DNA from: JBCCCJ01 sp039029315
GTDB taxonomy: Bacteria; Bacteroidota; Bacteroidia; J057
Direction of reading: 5' to 3'
DNA: 64,000 nt
Assembly (NCBI GenBank): GCA_039029315.1
Contig: JBCCGK010000064.1
Coordinates: forward strand, 1 to 64,000
This document shows positions 17,090 through 25,034 of the stretch, piece by piece (position 1 is the stretch's first letter; each line of letters starts with the position of its first letter). The position numbers and the translations under genes were made by a program. A model generated the notes under the pieces. It was given only the letters and a program-made list of their open reading frames with translations, made no database searches and was not told the DNA's origin.

Positions 17090-17729
17090 TGGAAGAGATA
17101 TTCAACAGATGTCCCATGACACGCTGTTTGGTGTGCAAGTAGAATTTGTTCTCTTGTCTGGGAGATATTTCCAGTGGAACACGCTCGACGATGGACACAT
17201 TGGCATCATCAAATGCAGCGAGTTTCTCTGGATTATTGGTCATCAGACGAATCTTTTGCACGCCAAGGTCTTCGAGAATACGGATCGCGATATCAAATTT
17301 TCTGGAATCGACCTCAAATCCCAGCTTGGTATTGGCTTCGGCGGTATCGAATCCTTCATCTTGCAAATTATAGGCATGCATCTTATTCACCAGACCTATC
17401 CCTCTCCCTTCTTGACGGAGATACAGGACAAGTCCCCCTTGCTTGGAAATGGTTTTCATAGCCGCTTCCAATTGTTCTCCACAATCGCATCTCACAGAGC
17501 CAAAGACATCTCCAGTCATACATTCAGAGTGAATCCGAACCAGAACTGGTTCATCTGAAGACCACCCTTCCTGAATCAAGGCGAGATGAGGCATTTCGCT
17601 GGGTGTATTGGCATAGGCGATCATAGAAAATTGGCCCCATCGAGTTGGTAATACAGTTTTGGCTAGTCTTTGCATGAAGGAAAAAACAGTTTGGTAAGGA
17701 TCATGTGATGAGGTGTATGTTTCTATCAA
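17070..17729 (-). CDS. ribA: GTP cyclohydrolase II
   Basis: A 219-residue stand-alone GTP cyclohydrolase II, which opens GTP to 2,5-diamino-6-ribosylamino-pyrimidinone phosphate, formate and pyrophosphate, the first step of riboflavin-type pathways. The zinc site is complete: RIHSEC (Cys70) and CDCGEQ (Cys81, Cys83). QEGRGIGL (near 107) and the terminal VERVPLEI segment are also present. No DHBP synthase (RibB) domain is fused. The start at 17729 adds about 18 residues before MQRLAKTVLPT, which could be the true start (17672). It overlaps the RibD-like gene downstream. Confidence 0.95.
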   Translation of the reverse strand: MIETYTSSHDPYQTVFSFMQRLAKTVLPTRWGQFSMIAYANTPSEMPHLALIQEGWSSDEPVLVRIHSECMTGDVFGSVRCDCGEQLEAAMKTISKQGGLVLYLRQEGRGIGLVNKMHAYNLQDEGFDTAEANTKLGFEVDSRKFDIAIRILEDLGVQKIRLMTNNPEKLAAFDDANVSIVERVPLEISPRQENKFYLHTKQRVMGHLLNISSNGNGEH

Positions 17730-17839
17730 AAAAGGATTCCCATTTACAAACGGAAAGGAGTCTCCATTTGCTGCCCGGCAATTTATACATTGTTAATGGT
17801 AAACTCAACCAGAGTTCACATACGATCCCCAGGAGATCG

Positions 17840-18640
17840 TCAATTGAAGGACAACTCTACCTGATAGCCGGTATGTTTCCGAATGTTGAGCACCTGTCCA
17901 TGTTCAAAAAACAAGTACTGCCCCCGGATTCCCTGAAGTTCTCCCTTGATGTCAGGGAGTTTGTCAAATCCAATACTTTTTATTTTCTCTGGATAATGAG
18001 CCATTGGATAGGTCAGGGTTAGGATATCTTCCTTGTCGCTGATATATTCTTGCAAAATGGGAGAGAGTTCTTCTGCCAGGCGGTCCTTCTCATCAAGCAG
18101 ATCCACCTCTTCATTTCTCACATCCTGTAGCATTTTCCGCCAATTGGTCTTGTCTGTAACATGCTCTTTGAGTGCTACTTCAATCTCTCCAGCCAACTGC
18201 CGATAGGGTGTTTCGGCCAAATGAATGACCTGCCAGGCCCCCTGATCGATCCATCTGGTTGGTACTTGCACACTTCTTGTTACTCCGACTTTGACCGCAC
18301 TGGTCAAGGCTAAATAGACAACATGTGGCTGTACGTGGTTTTCCTCTTCCCATTCTACATCTCGGCCTACTCCCAGGTGACCTTCACACAATTCAGGCCT
18401 GATGATGCAAGGAGAGTTGGCAGGATGGTTCGTAAAATGGTTGTAACAAAATCCCTGACCAAAGGCTTTTTTGGTTTTGTTGCCACAGATTTTGCAATGA
18501 ATCAAGCCTGTGTAATGAAAATGAATCTGTTTGCCGATCAACTCATTCATGGAGATGCGCGCCTCTCCCAGTTCAAGTTCATACTGAATCGGATCAGCCA
18601 GGCTGACCCGCATTTTTTTGAGATTGCCGAGAATGCTCAT
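17840..18640 (-). CDS. DUF2797 domain protein
   Basis: A 266-residue soluble protein of the DUF2797 family. Two short zinc-like clusters are visible: CKICGNKTKKAFGQGFCYNH near residues 48-70 and CIIRPELCEGH near 80-95. Between them and the C-terminus lies a conserved QPHVVYLALTSAVKVGVTR segment resembling a GIY-YIG-like core, followed by RWIDQGAW. Function is not established. The start at 18640 (MSILGNLKKMRVSL) is preferred over 18718, because a promoter-like TACCTTTG box lies between the two. The next gene downstream is ribA (110-bp gap). Confidence 0.85.
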   Translation of the reverse strand: MSILGNLKKMRVSLADPIQYELELGEARISMNELIGKQIHFHYTGLIHCKICGNKTKKAFGQGFCYNHFTNHPANSPCIIRPELCEGHLGVGRDVEWEEENHVQPHVVYLALTSAVKVGVTRSVQVPTRWIDQGAWQVIHLAETPYRQLAGEIEVALKEHVTDKTNWRKMLQDVRNEEVDLLDEKDRLAEELSPILQEYISDKEDILTLTYPMAHYPEKIKSIGFDKLPDIKGELQGIRGQYLFFEHGQVLNIRKHTGYQVELSFN

Positions 18641-18663
18641 AAAAATTCTGATTTTCTGGAAGG

Positions 18664-18695
18664 CAAAGGTAGGGGGGAATGATGGAGAAGGGCAA
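18664..18695 (-). promoter_or_regulatory. Candidate promoter of the DUF2797 gene
   Basis: On the minus strand, TTG (18693-18695) is followed after 21 bases by TACCTTTG (18664-18671), fitting the phylum consensus. It implies a leader of about 20 bases and supports the start codon at 18640. Confidence 0.5.
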
Positions 18696-18735
18696 GTCTT
18701 ACAAGCAGAAGTCGTCAATTAAGGCACTCAGCTCG

Positions 18736-19563
18736 CTAAAATCTTAACCGAATGCCCATCCCAACGCCCAAGGTGCCATCACTCAACCCAATGGGCTCAA
18801 AGCTGGGTTTCAATTCCCAACTCGAATTGGAGGTCAGATCTTCTGATACATCGAATCCTCTCAGATGTGCATCCACAAATGCCTCTGCTACCGAAATCAA
18901 GTGCCAACCGACAACTCCGAGTACCGCATAATCACGATTTTGCCGAAAGCTATTCCTTCGATTGCGGATTCCATCAGAGTCCAATCCCTGGAAATCAGGA
19001 CCAGGATCACAGGGGGTTTCGCTTACCTTACAGAGAAAGGCATCTCCATAGATTCCATATTGCTGGTTGTTGTAGCTGGCCCACCAAACCGCTCCCCCAT
19101 AGCCTATGAGGAAAATAGGCACCTTCCAATACCTCCGATTGTAAATCTGTCCCAGTGTCGGAATAAGCAATGCCCGTTGCCAGGCAATCGTAGGATCGAA
19201 GGGAGGAGGTCGTGGAGCTGGCAAGGCTCCTTTGGGAAAGGGCAGAACGATATCATCTCGCCAGGGGAACTTCAGTTTGAGCTTTGTTTTTTTTTCTTCT
19301 TCGTAAATTTCAGGTAGGCCCGCTTCAATATTCTGAACGGTTTTCTGAATTTTTTCTTTTAGGGTAAGAGGAGTCGTATCTGCCTGAGCGGCAAATAAGG
19401 AATCCTGAAGTGCAATCGCTGCTTCAACATCAGACAGTGTTCTCAGCGAGTCTTGCCTCAGCGATCCTGAAAGTCTTGTCGTATCAATCTGCGCAATAAG
19501 ACTTGCTGATGAAAGTCCCCACCAGCAAAACAGCAACAATAATAATCGAAAATAATCCTTCAT
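18736..19563 (-). CDS. DUF5683 domain protein
   Basis: A 275-residue exported/membrane protein with a signal peptide (LLLLLFCWWGLSSASLIAQ). The C-terminal half holds the DUF5683 signature WQRALLIPTLGQIYNRRYWKVPIFLIGYGGAVWWASYN with one or two membrane segments, ending in a short beta-strand typical of outer-membrane proteins. In Bacteroidota this gene usually lies between parB and dapB; here it follows parB directly, but dapB is absent. The start at 19563 (MKDYFRL) leaves 85 bases after the parB stop; an earlier ATG at 19668 would overlap parB. Function unknown. Confidence 0.85.
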   Translation of the reverse strand: MKDYFRLLLLLFCWWGLSSASLIAQIDTTRLSGSLRQDSLRTLSDVEAAIALQDSLFAAQADTTPLTLKEKIQKTVQNIEAGLPEIYEEEKKTKLKLKFPWRDDIVLPFPKGALPAPRPPPFDPTIAWQRALLIPTLGQIYNRRYWKVPIFLIGYGGAVWWASYNNQQYGIYGDAFLCKVSETPCDPGPDFQGLDSDGIRNRRNSFRQNRDYAVLGVVGWHLISVAEAFVDAHLRGFDVSEDLTSNSSWELKPSFEPIGLSDGTLGVGMGIRLRF

Positions 19564-19648
19564 CGGCCGTTCAATCATAAACCTGTCATTCACCCGATCT
19601 GATACTAAGGTGTCGCAATGAAGCGAATCGGTTGTATACAACGAATGA

Positions 19649-20536
19649 TCAGGAATCAAGGATTTCACTTAGAATCCAGTTTAGGTCTTCTGTAGAATTA
19701 AATGGAATGGTAATTTCTCCCTGCCCATTGGATTTTTGAGACAGGCGGACCTTGTTTCCAAACTTGGAGGTAAGTTGATCTCCGACCTTGTTGAGATGAA
19801 TTTGCCCAGCAGAATTGCCAGCATCCTTTTTGTCTTCGTTTTGTTGCTTTTTGGGTTGTTTCAGACGCTTGACAAGCTCTTCAGTTTTTCGGACTGAGAG
19901 TTCCTGCTCAACAATGTCTTTGTACACGGCTAATTGCATAGCAGGTTCGCCCAATCCATTCAGAGCTTTGGCATGGCCAGTAGAGATACTGTTGTCTCTC
20001 AATCCTGCCTGAACATCCGTGGGCAGTTTCAGCAGTGCCAAAAAGTTGGTTACGGTGCTCCTTCCCTTGCCAACCTTTCCGCCCAGATCTTCTTGCTTTA
20101 AGCCTAACTCATCGATCATCCGCTGATAGGTCAAGGCAATTTCGATAGGGTTGAGGTCCTCGCGCTGTATATTTTCGATCAAGGCCATCTCCAGCATTTC
20201 CTCATCATTGGCAGTACGAATATAAGCTGGAATGTCGCTGAGTCCTGCGATCTTGGATGCGCGTAGACGTCGTTCGCCCGAAATCAGCTGAAATTTGTTC
20301 TCAGCTAGTTTTCGAACTGTGATGGGCTGTATGATGCCATGTACTTTGATGGAATCGGCCAACTCCTGTAGTGCCAATTCGTCAAATTCCTGGCGAGGCT
20401 GATACGGGTTTCGTTCAATTTGTCGAACCGGGATGTCAGCTGTAGACTGATTGGAACTGCTCTTGTTAGGTACATCTGTTGGAAGGATAGATCCCAGTCC
20501 GCGTCCGAGGGCTGCACGTTTTTTTGGTTTTGCCAT
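19649..20536 (-). CDS. parB: Chromosome-partitioning protein ParB
   Basis: A 295-residue ParB/Spo0J CTPase and DNA-binding clamp that loads at parS sites for origin segregation. Visible: the N-terminal AALGRGLGSILP ParA-interaction tail, the CTP/partner box with NPYQPRQEFDE and LISGERRLRASKIAG, the ENIQREDLNPIEIA segment, a helix-turn-helix with KVGKGRSTVTNFLALLKLP, and a basic C-terminal dimerisation region. The start at 20536 (MAKPKKRAALGRG) is the family start. Notably no parA lies upstream; a PQQ-like propeller gene occupies that position. A TATTTTTG box on the minus strand at 20558-20565 may be its -7 element. Confidence 0.96.
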   Translation of the reverse strand: MAKPKKRAALGRGLGSILPTDVPNKSSSNQSTADIPVRQIERNPYQPRQEFDELALQELADSIKVHGIIQPITVRKLAENKFQLISGERRLRASKIAGLSDIPAYIRTANDEEMLEMALIENIQREDLNPIEIALTYQRMIDELGLKQEDLGGKVGKGRSTVTNFLALLKLPTDVQAGLRDNSISTGHAKALNGLGEPAMQLAVYKDIVEQELSVRKTEELVKRLKQPKKQQNEDKKDAGNSAGQIHLNKVGDQLTSKFGNKVRLSQKSNGQGEITIPFNSTEDLNWILSEILDS

Positions 20537-20661
20537 GAGGAAAATGCTTTGCTCTGACAAAAATACACGAAAGAGTTGAGAGTTCCGAGTGAGGCAAGAA
20601 AGCTTGGTCTATCCTTCATGCTCCCGTCAGGGATTGGTGGGTCAGGGACAATGCTCATCGA

Positions 20662-22224
20662 CTACTCTGCACGATTTGTATGAGCAGCATTCCCTCCCCA
20701 AGTTGGCCAACCTGTCAGCTTTTTTTGCCCTGTATCCAGACAAATAAATTTTCCACTCATCGTGGTAAGATAGATTTTACCCAGGTCTACCACAGGCTGC
20801 GCACGGACTTGTTCTTTCATTTTTTTCTGATAAAGGAGTTTGCCGGATTGGGCTTTGAACAGCAGAAGTTCTCCCCCAAGCGTACAAATGAGAATATTGC
20901 CGCCTACCTCCAGAGGTGGAGTGGCCAGATGTCCCCCGGCTTCTTCCATGCTGCCGGGAAGAGAATATGTCCAGGCCACCTTCCCGTTTTTTGCCTCTGT
21001 ACAGACCAGTTCATTGCCCATAGTCGAATAATGCCATTTCTGATAGGCCAGCATTCTCGATCCTTGATAGGCTTGCAGAGAACTCACACTGACTTGCCCG
21101 ACATTTGCAGCAGCAGCCTGCCATCCGGAGGCAGCAGGAGCTCCCATCCCAAACCCATTTCCAGCATCATAAGATTTTGCTTGCTCCGAATAAGAGGATC
21201 TCGACTGAATTGCAACATCCAAATAGGGAGCAGAGCGCGTGTAAGTCATGCCCCTTGATTGATTGGTGGTGCGATCCAGTACGTTCAGTTGTTCTTGCAC
21301 TCCATGATTATTATCAGCACGCTGACTCAACAACAAATAATCCCCGGAGATCACAGGCGCAGAGGTCGCTTGCCTGATTTTGGCAGACATGATCTTGCCC
21401 GTTTCCTGCTCTATCCGAAAGACTGTCCCAGGAAATGTGGTGACGTAGAGGTCCTTGTCCTCTGCTACAGGAGCTGACATCACATCCCCATCTATCCACT
21501 TTTGCCACAGGATAGTTCCAGTATGGAGGTCAAAGGCGATCAGGGCATGTGTATAGTCTCGCTTGAGCGGCCTATCCATCTTGGGCAAGGCAGCTCCAGG
21601 CACATTCATATCTTGAATGATTGGGCTTTGATTGGGGGTAGATGGCACAGAAAAGTGATGACTTTTTTTGGCAGGATAAGCTGTGAAGACCATGCCATTG
21701 GCGATGGTCGGTGTGGACATCAATGGGTCTCCCAAATAATAGGACCACTTCATTTCTCCACTCTCTGCATTCAGGGCAAAAATGGTACAGGATTCTGTAT
21801 TGAACACCAATACCCCATCTTCCACCACTCCAGCTGAGGGCCCATCATCACTCAAATCTATGGCCCATTTGGTTTTGCCTGATTGGGCATTGAAGGCGTA
21901 AAATTGCCGACTTCCAAATCCTCCACTGACATAAGCGGTCCCTTCATATATAGTAGGACTTGGAGCCATCCCTCGGGAGGGGAGCTGGATTTCAAATCCA
22001 TTGAGATTCAACTCCATAAAGTCTTTGATCAAGCGAGGAGTTACAGCTCCAGGCTCAAATTCTGAAGGAAGAGTTGGTTGTTGGAGTTGAGCCTGTAGCA
22101 CCTCCTGAAGAATATCCGATGAATCAGAGAGAGGAGGCATCTCTTGAGAGGGAGATTGCGCGTTGCTTTGGATGTTGGCCAGGATGAAGGCCAGAACAGC
22201 TAGAATTACAAATTGCCGATTCAT
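20662..22224 (-). CDS. Exported PQQ-like beta-propeller protein
   Basis: A 520-residue protein with a signal peptide (MNRQFVILAVLAFILANIQS, cleavage near NAQ). The body carries repeated PQQ/BamB-type blades of the form sGklYaFdaqtGkxxW: for example FYAFNAQSGKTKWAIDL, IFALNAESGEMKWSYYL, LIAFDLHTGTILWQKWI and LLLFKAQSGKLLYQKKM. They are spread over a full propeller with a longer, low-complexity insertion around 330-390. There is no type IX sorting domain and no quinoprotein catalytic residues I can name, so an enzymatic role is not supported. It lies between the FAD oxidoreductase and parB on the same strand. Confidence 0.85.
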   Translation of the reverse strand: MNRQFVILAVLAFILANIQSNAQSPSQEMPPLSDSSDILQEVLQAQLQQPTLPSEFEPGAVTPRLIKDFMELNLNGFEIQLPSRGMAPSPTIYEGTAYVSGGFGSRQFYAFNAQSGKTKWAIDLSDDGPSAGVVEDGVLVFNTESCTIFALNAESGEMKWSYYLGDPLMSTPTIANGMVFTAYPAKKSHHFSVPSTPNQSPIIQDMNVPGAALPKMDRPLKRDYTHALIAFDLHTGTILWQKWIDGDVMSAPVAEDKDLYVTTFPGTVFRIEQETGKIMSAKIRQATSAPVISGDYLLLSQRADNNHGVQEQLNVLDRTTNQSRGMTYTRSAPYLDVAIQSRSSYSEQAKSYDAGNGFGMGAPAASGWQAAAANVGQVSVSSLQAYQGSRMLAYQKWHYSTMGNELVCTEAKNGKVAWTYSLPGSMEEAGGHLATPPLEVGGNILICTLGGELLLFKAQSGKLLYQKKMKEQVRAQPVVDLGKIYLTTMSGKFICLDTGQKKLTGWPTWGGNAAHTNRAE

Positions 22225-22299
22225 GTACAGGAAGCTTAACAAACAGGAAGTAAAGAAGATCTCAGGTACTAATATTACGAAAATTCTGATTGAATCGTA

Positions 22300-23766
22300 T
22301 CAAAAACTATCCATTTTCAACTTCTGATAAGCGATAATCCCGCTCAAACATGCACCGGGAATCCCCTGTCCAGGATATGTGCTATCTCCACAAATATAGG
22401 CACCTTTATGGTCCAGGCGTGCATCCAGCATTTGCCAGGGTTTGATTCGCATGTACTGCGGATATCCCCCTACAAATCCCCAGGCTCTCCTGGTCCATTT
22501 TTCCCAAGCCTTTGGGGTCGAACTATGATGAAATATCAAGGCATCTCGCCTGAATAAATCATGGGATTCCAGTACATCAAAGATGACCTCTTCTATCTGC
22601 TGTTTGTCTTCCAATATGGTTTGAGCGGGATGGTGAACATGGGTCGAGACAGAAGCAACCACTTCGTCCGGCCCACATCTCTCAGTATCCGCTGGATGAC
22701 TCAGACTTAAGAATATGCTATTGGAGCCTGCAAAGGGAAGAGGTGTTTGTACGTGAACCTGATGATGGAGACACTCAAATTCTCGAAATTTTTTGCAGAC
22801 AAACCCCAGAGAAAAGGCACTATTCAGCTCCTCCGATTTCATGAGTTTGGGACTTAATTTCTGCCTAATCCTGCTCTCATTAAATAGCTCCAAAGTATTG
22901 TTGATCGGTATGGCGCTGATGACCTTATTGGCTCGTATCTGTGCCCGCTTGGTCGTGATTAAGTATTCTCCAGAGAGGGGCTCGATCTGACTCACTGGTT
23001 CTCGCATCTGAACATTTCCTCCATTTTGTTCGATATATTCAACCAATGGACGAACAAGGTTAATCAATCCTCCTGGCACGTAATAGTTAGAATAATTTGT
23101 GTAACAGAGAGCTGTTGCACCAAATAGCGCATTAACTTCTTCCACATGATTTTGAGCGGTGATGAGAAGTTGCTCATTCACAAATCGCACAAATTGTTCA
23201 TTTTCTCTTAACCCATACCTGTCCAACAATCGGTCCATTGAAAGAAATGCCAAAGGAGCAAATCGGACTTGTTTGGGACGAAAATGTCTGATGGCATAGG
23301 CAAGGTCCGAGACATTGGAGGGGGGAAAGGCCCGTTGCTGAAGCGAAGTCTCCCAGACAAACTGACTCAGCTTGTAGCAATAGGTCCAGAATGCTCGTTG
23401 CCCCTTTTGGCCAAATACACGCTCAGCTTCCGAGATCCATGCCTCAAGATCGTGATAGCGAGTAAGGATTTCGCCATTGGGCAGGTATACTTTCATGGGC
23501 GGCTTCAATTCAAGTGGGTGAATATCAACTCCTATCTCATCCAGCAAAAATTTCAAGGGCATATGCTCGTCAAGGCCTACCAGCGTTGTGGCACCGCTTT
23601 CAAATATGTAATTCTTGCGAGGATAAGAACTTGCGCATCCTCCAGGTAACCAATTTTGCTCCAAAACCGTAATAGAGAAGCCATCCTTTGCCAATAGGCA
23701 ACCTGCCGTTAATCCTGCTATGCCGCTACCAATGATAGCTACGTCTGTCTTGTGTGCGACCAACAT
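22300..23766 (-). CDS. FAD-dependent oxidoreductase, carotenoid isomerase/desaturase type
   Basis: A 488-residue flavoprotein. The N-terminal dinucleotide motif DVAIIGSGIAGLTAGCLLAKDGFSITVLEQ is followed by LPGGCASSYPRKNYIFESGATTLVG. The C-terminal GAYICGDSTYPGQGIPGACLSGIIA binds FAD. This layout is that of CrtISO/CrtH-like and phytoene desaturase-related enzymes, which isomerise or desaturate carotenoids or retinol. Nothing here fixes the substrate, and no crtB or crtI neighbours are present. It is transcribed divergently from the PTPS gene, with 86 bp between the starts. Confidence 0.85.
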   Translation of the reverse strand: MLVAHKTDVAIIGSGIAGLTAGCLLAKDGFSITVLEQNWLPGGCASSYPRKNYIFESGATTLVGLDEHMPLKFLLDEIGVDIHPLELKPPMKVYLPNGEILTRYHDLEAWISEAERVFGQKGQRAFWTYCYKLSQFVWETSLQQRAFPPSNVSDLAYAIRHFRPKQVRFAPLAFLSMDRLLDRYGLRENEQFVRFVNEQLLITAQNHVEEVNALFGATALCYTNYSNYYVPGGLINLVRPLVEYIEQNGGNVQMREPVSQIEPLSGEYLITTKRAQIRANKVISAIPINNTLELFNESRIRQKLSPKLMKSEELNSAFSLGFVCKKFREFECLHHQVHVQTPLPFAGSNSIFLSLSHPADTERCGPDEVVASVSTHVHHPAQTILEDKQQIEEVIFDVLESHDLFRRDALIFHHSSTPKAWEKWTRRAWGFVGGYPQYMRIKPWQMLDARLDHKGAYICGDSTYPGQGIPGACLSGIIAYQKLKMDSF

Positions 23767-23852
23767 AATGTTGAAATTTGGATAGTTTTGTTACAAATTT
23801 TCAATTAATTACTAAACAAAATTGCGTACGGTAGTGTTTGTTCCTTGGTAAC

Positions 23853-24263
23853 ATGAAAGTATCAGTATTTAGAAAAGCGCACTTCAATGCTGCACATCGA
23901 CTCCATAATCCAGACTGGACAGATGAAGTCAATCAAAAAGTCTTTGGAAAGTGCAACAATCCCAACTTTCATGGTCACAACTATGAACTTGTGGTAAAAG
24001 TTACGGGAGAAGTAGATCCTCGCACAGGCTATGTCATCGACATGAAAGTCCTGAAGGATATCATGAAAGAACATGTTCTCGACCGCTTTGACCACAAAAA
24101 CCTGAATCTGGATACAGAGGAATTCAAAGATCTGAATCCAACGGCTGAACATATCGCTGTTGTGATTTGGGACATCCTCCGTGCCCAGCTAGATGTAACT
24201 TTAGATTTAACTATAAGATTGTATGAAACCGAACGAAACTTTGTGGAATACCCCGCACAATAA
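23853..24263 (+). CDS. 6-pyruvoyl-tetrahydropterin synthase, C-x5-HGH type
   Basis: A 136-residue T-fold enzyme. Zinc ligands are His15, His40 and His42; the catalytic Cys34 sits in FGKCNNPNFHGHNYEL, the C-x5-HGH spacing of biopterin-type PTPS. QueD of E. coli has C-x3-HGH. The following GEVDPRTGYVIDMKVLKDIM and DRFDHKNLNLD also closely resemble animal PTPS. The product is probably 6-pyruvoyl-tetrahydropterin, although 7-deazaguanine synthesis cannot be excluded. The start at 23853 matches the family (MKVSVFRKAHFNAAHRL). The coding region overlaps folE by 41 bases, so the two are translationally coupled. Confidence 0.88.
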   Translation: MKVSVFRKAHFNAAHRLHNPDWTDEVNQKVFGKCNNPNFHGHNYELVVKVTGEVDPRTGYVIDMKVLKDIMKEHVLDRFDHKNLNLDTEEFKDLNPTAEHIAVVIWDILRAQLDVTLDLTIRLYETERNFVEYPAQ

Positions 24264-24966
24264 TGGGGCGAATGGCCATAATGGCACCAATGGCCATCAT
24301 GGTTTCCACTCAGGGAAACACGGGTTTCACGAGGAATTGGGTGATCAACATGTCGCTACCTCAACGGAAACCCCACTGCGCGAAAATGCCTTTGAGGTTG
24401 ACGATGACACCAAAATGGAGCTGATCGCACAACATTTTCGCGAGATCATGAACATTCTCGGTCTTGACCTTGAGGATGACAGCCTGAGTGGCACTCCTAA
24501 GCGAGTTGCCAAGATGTATGTGAAGGAAATTTTCAGTGGACTTAATCCTGCCAACAAACCCTCTCTCACTTTATTTGAGAACCAGTATCAGTATAATGAA
24601 ATGTTGGTAGAGAAGGATATTACTTTTTTCTCTAATTGTGAGCACCACTTTGTCCCGATCTATGGCAAGGCACATGTAGCTTACATTTCTTCTGGAAAAG
24701 TGATTGGACTCTCAAAACTGAATCGCATTGTCCAGTATTATGCCCGCCGTCCACAGGTTCAGGAACGCCTGACTCGTCAGATTGCAGAGGCATTGAAAGA
24801 AGCCCTGGAGACAGAAGATGTAGCTGTGGTGCTAGATGCCAACCACATGTGTGTCTCTTCTCGTGGGGTTCAGGACACCACAAGTAGTACGATAACGGTA
24901 GATTTTTCAGGAAAATTTTCAGAAAATGAAACCAAACGAGAGTTCCTTCAGTATATTAAAATGTAG
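24223..24966 (+). CDS. folE: GTP cyclohydrolase I
   Basis: A 247-residue enzyme converting GTP to 7,8-dihydroneopterin triphosphate for folate or biopterin. The zinc ligands Cys139 and His142 (FFSNCEHHFVP) and Cys210 (DANHMCVSSRG) are present, as are SGTPKRVAKMYV (89-100) and VIGLSKLNRIVQYYARRPQVQERLT (160-184). The core aligns with ordinary FolE. The N-terminal 45 residues form a Gly/Asn/His-rich tail with seven histidines between 12 and 36, unusual for the family and encoded partly within the overlap with the PTPS gene. The stop is the first of five consecutive in-frame TAG codons. Confidence 0.95.
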   Translation: MKPNETLWNTPHNNGANGHNGTNGHHGFHSGKHGFHEELGDQHVATSTETPLRENAFEVDDDTKMELIAQHFREIMNILGLDLEDDSLSGTPKRVAKMYVKEIFSGLNPANKPSLTLFENQYQYNEMLVEKDITFFSNCEHHFVPIYGKAHVAYISSGKVIGLSKLNRIVQYYARRPQVQERLTRQIAEALKEALETEDVAVVLDANHMCVSSRGVQDTTSSTITVDFSGKFSENETKREFLQYIKM

Positions 24967-24978
24967 TAGTAGTAGTAG
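24964..24978 (+). repeat. (TAG)5: five consecutive in-frame stop codons
   Basis: The folE stop is followed without interruption by four more TAG codons in the same frame. It is a trinucleotide microsatellite of the same class as the ACT run at 12925-12942. Confidence 0.9.
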
Positions 24979-24998
24979 TTTAAATAGATCCTTTTCAT

Positions 24999-25034
24999 GC
25001 GCAGAGTTCCCAACTCTGCGCTTTATTTTTTTTA
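24999..25034 (+). terminator. Intrinsic terminator after folE
   Basis: A perfect 10-bp stem, GCGCAGAGTT (24999-25008) and AACTCTGCGC (25012-25021), with a 3-base loop, is followed by TTTATTTTTTTTAT. It ends the PTPS-folE transcript and overlaps the end of the converging isomerase gene. Confidence 0.9.
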
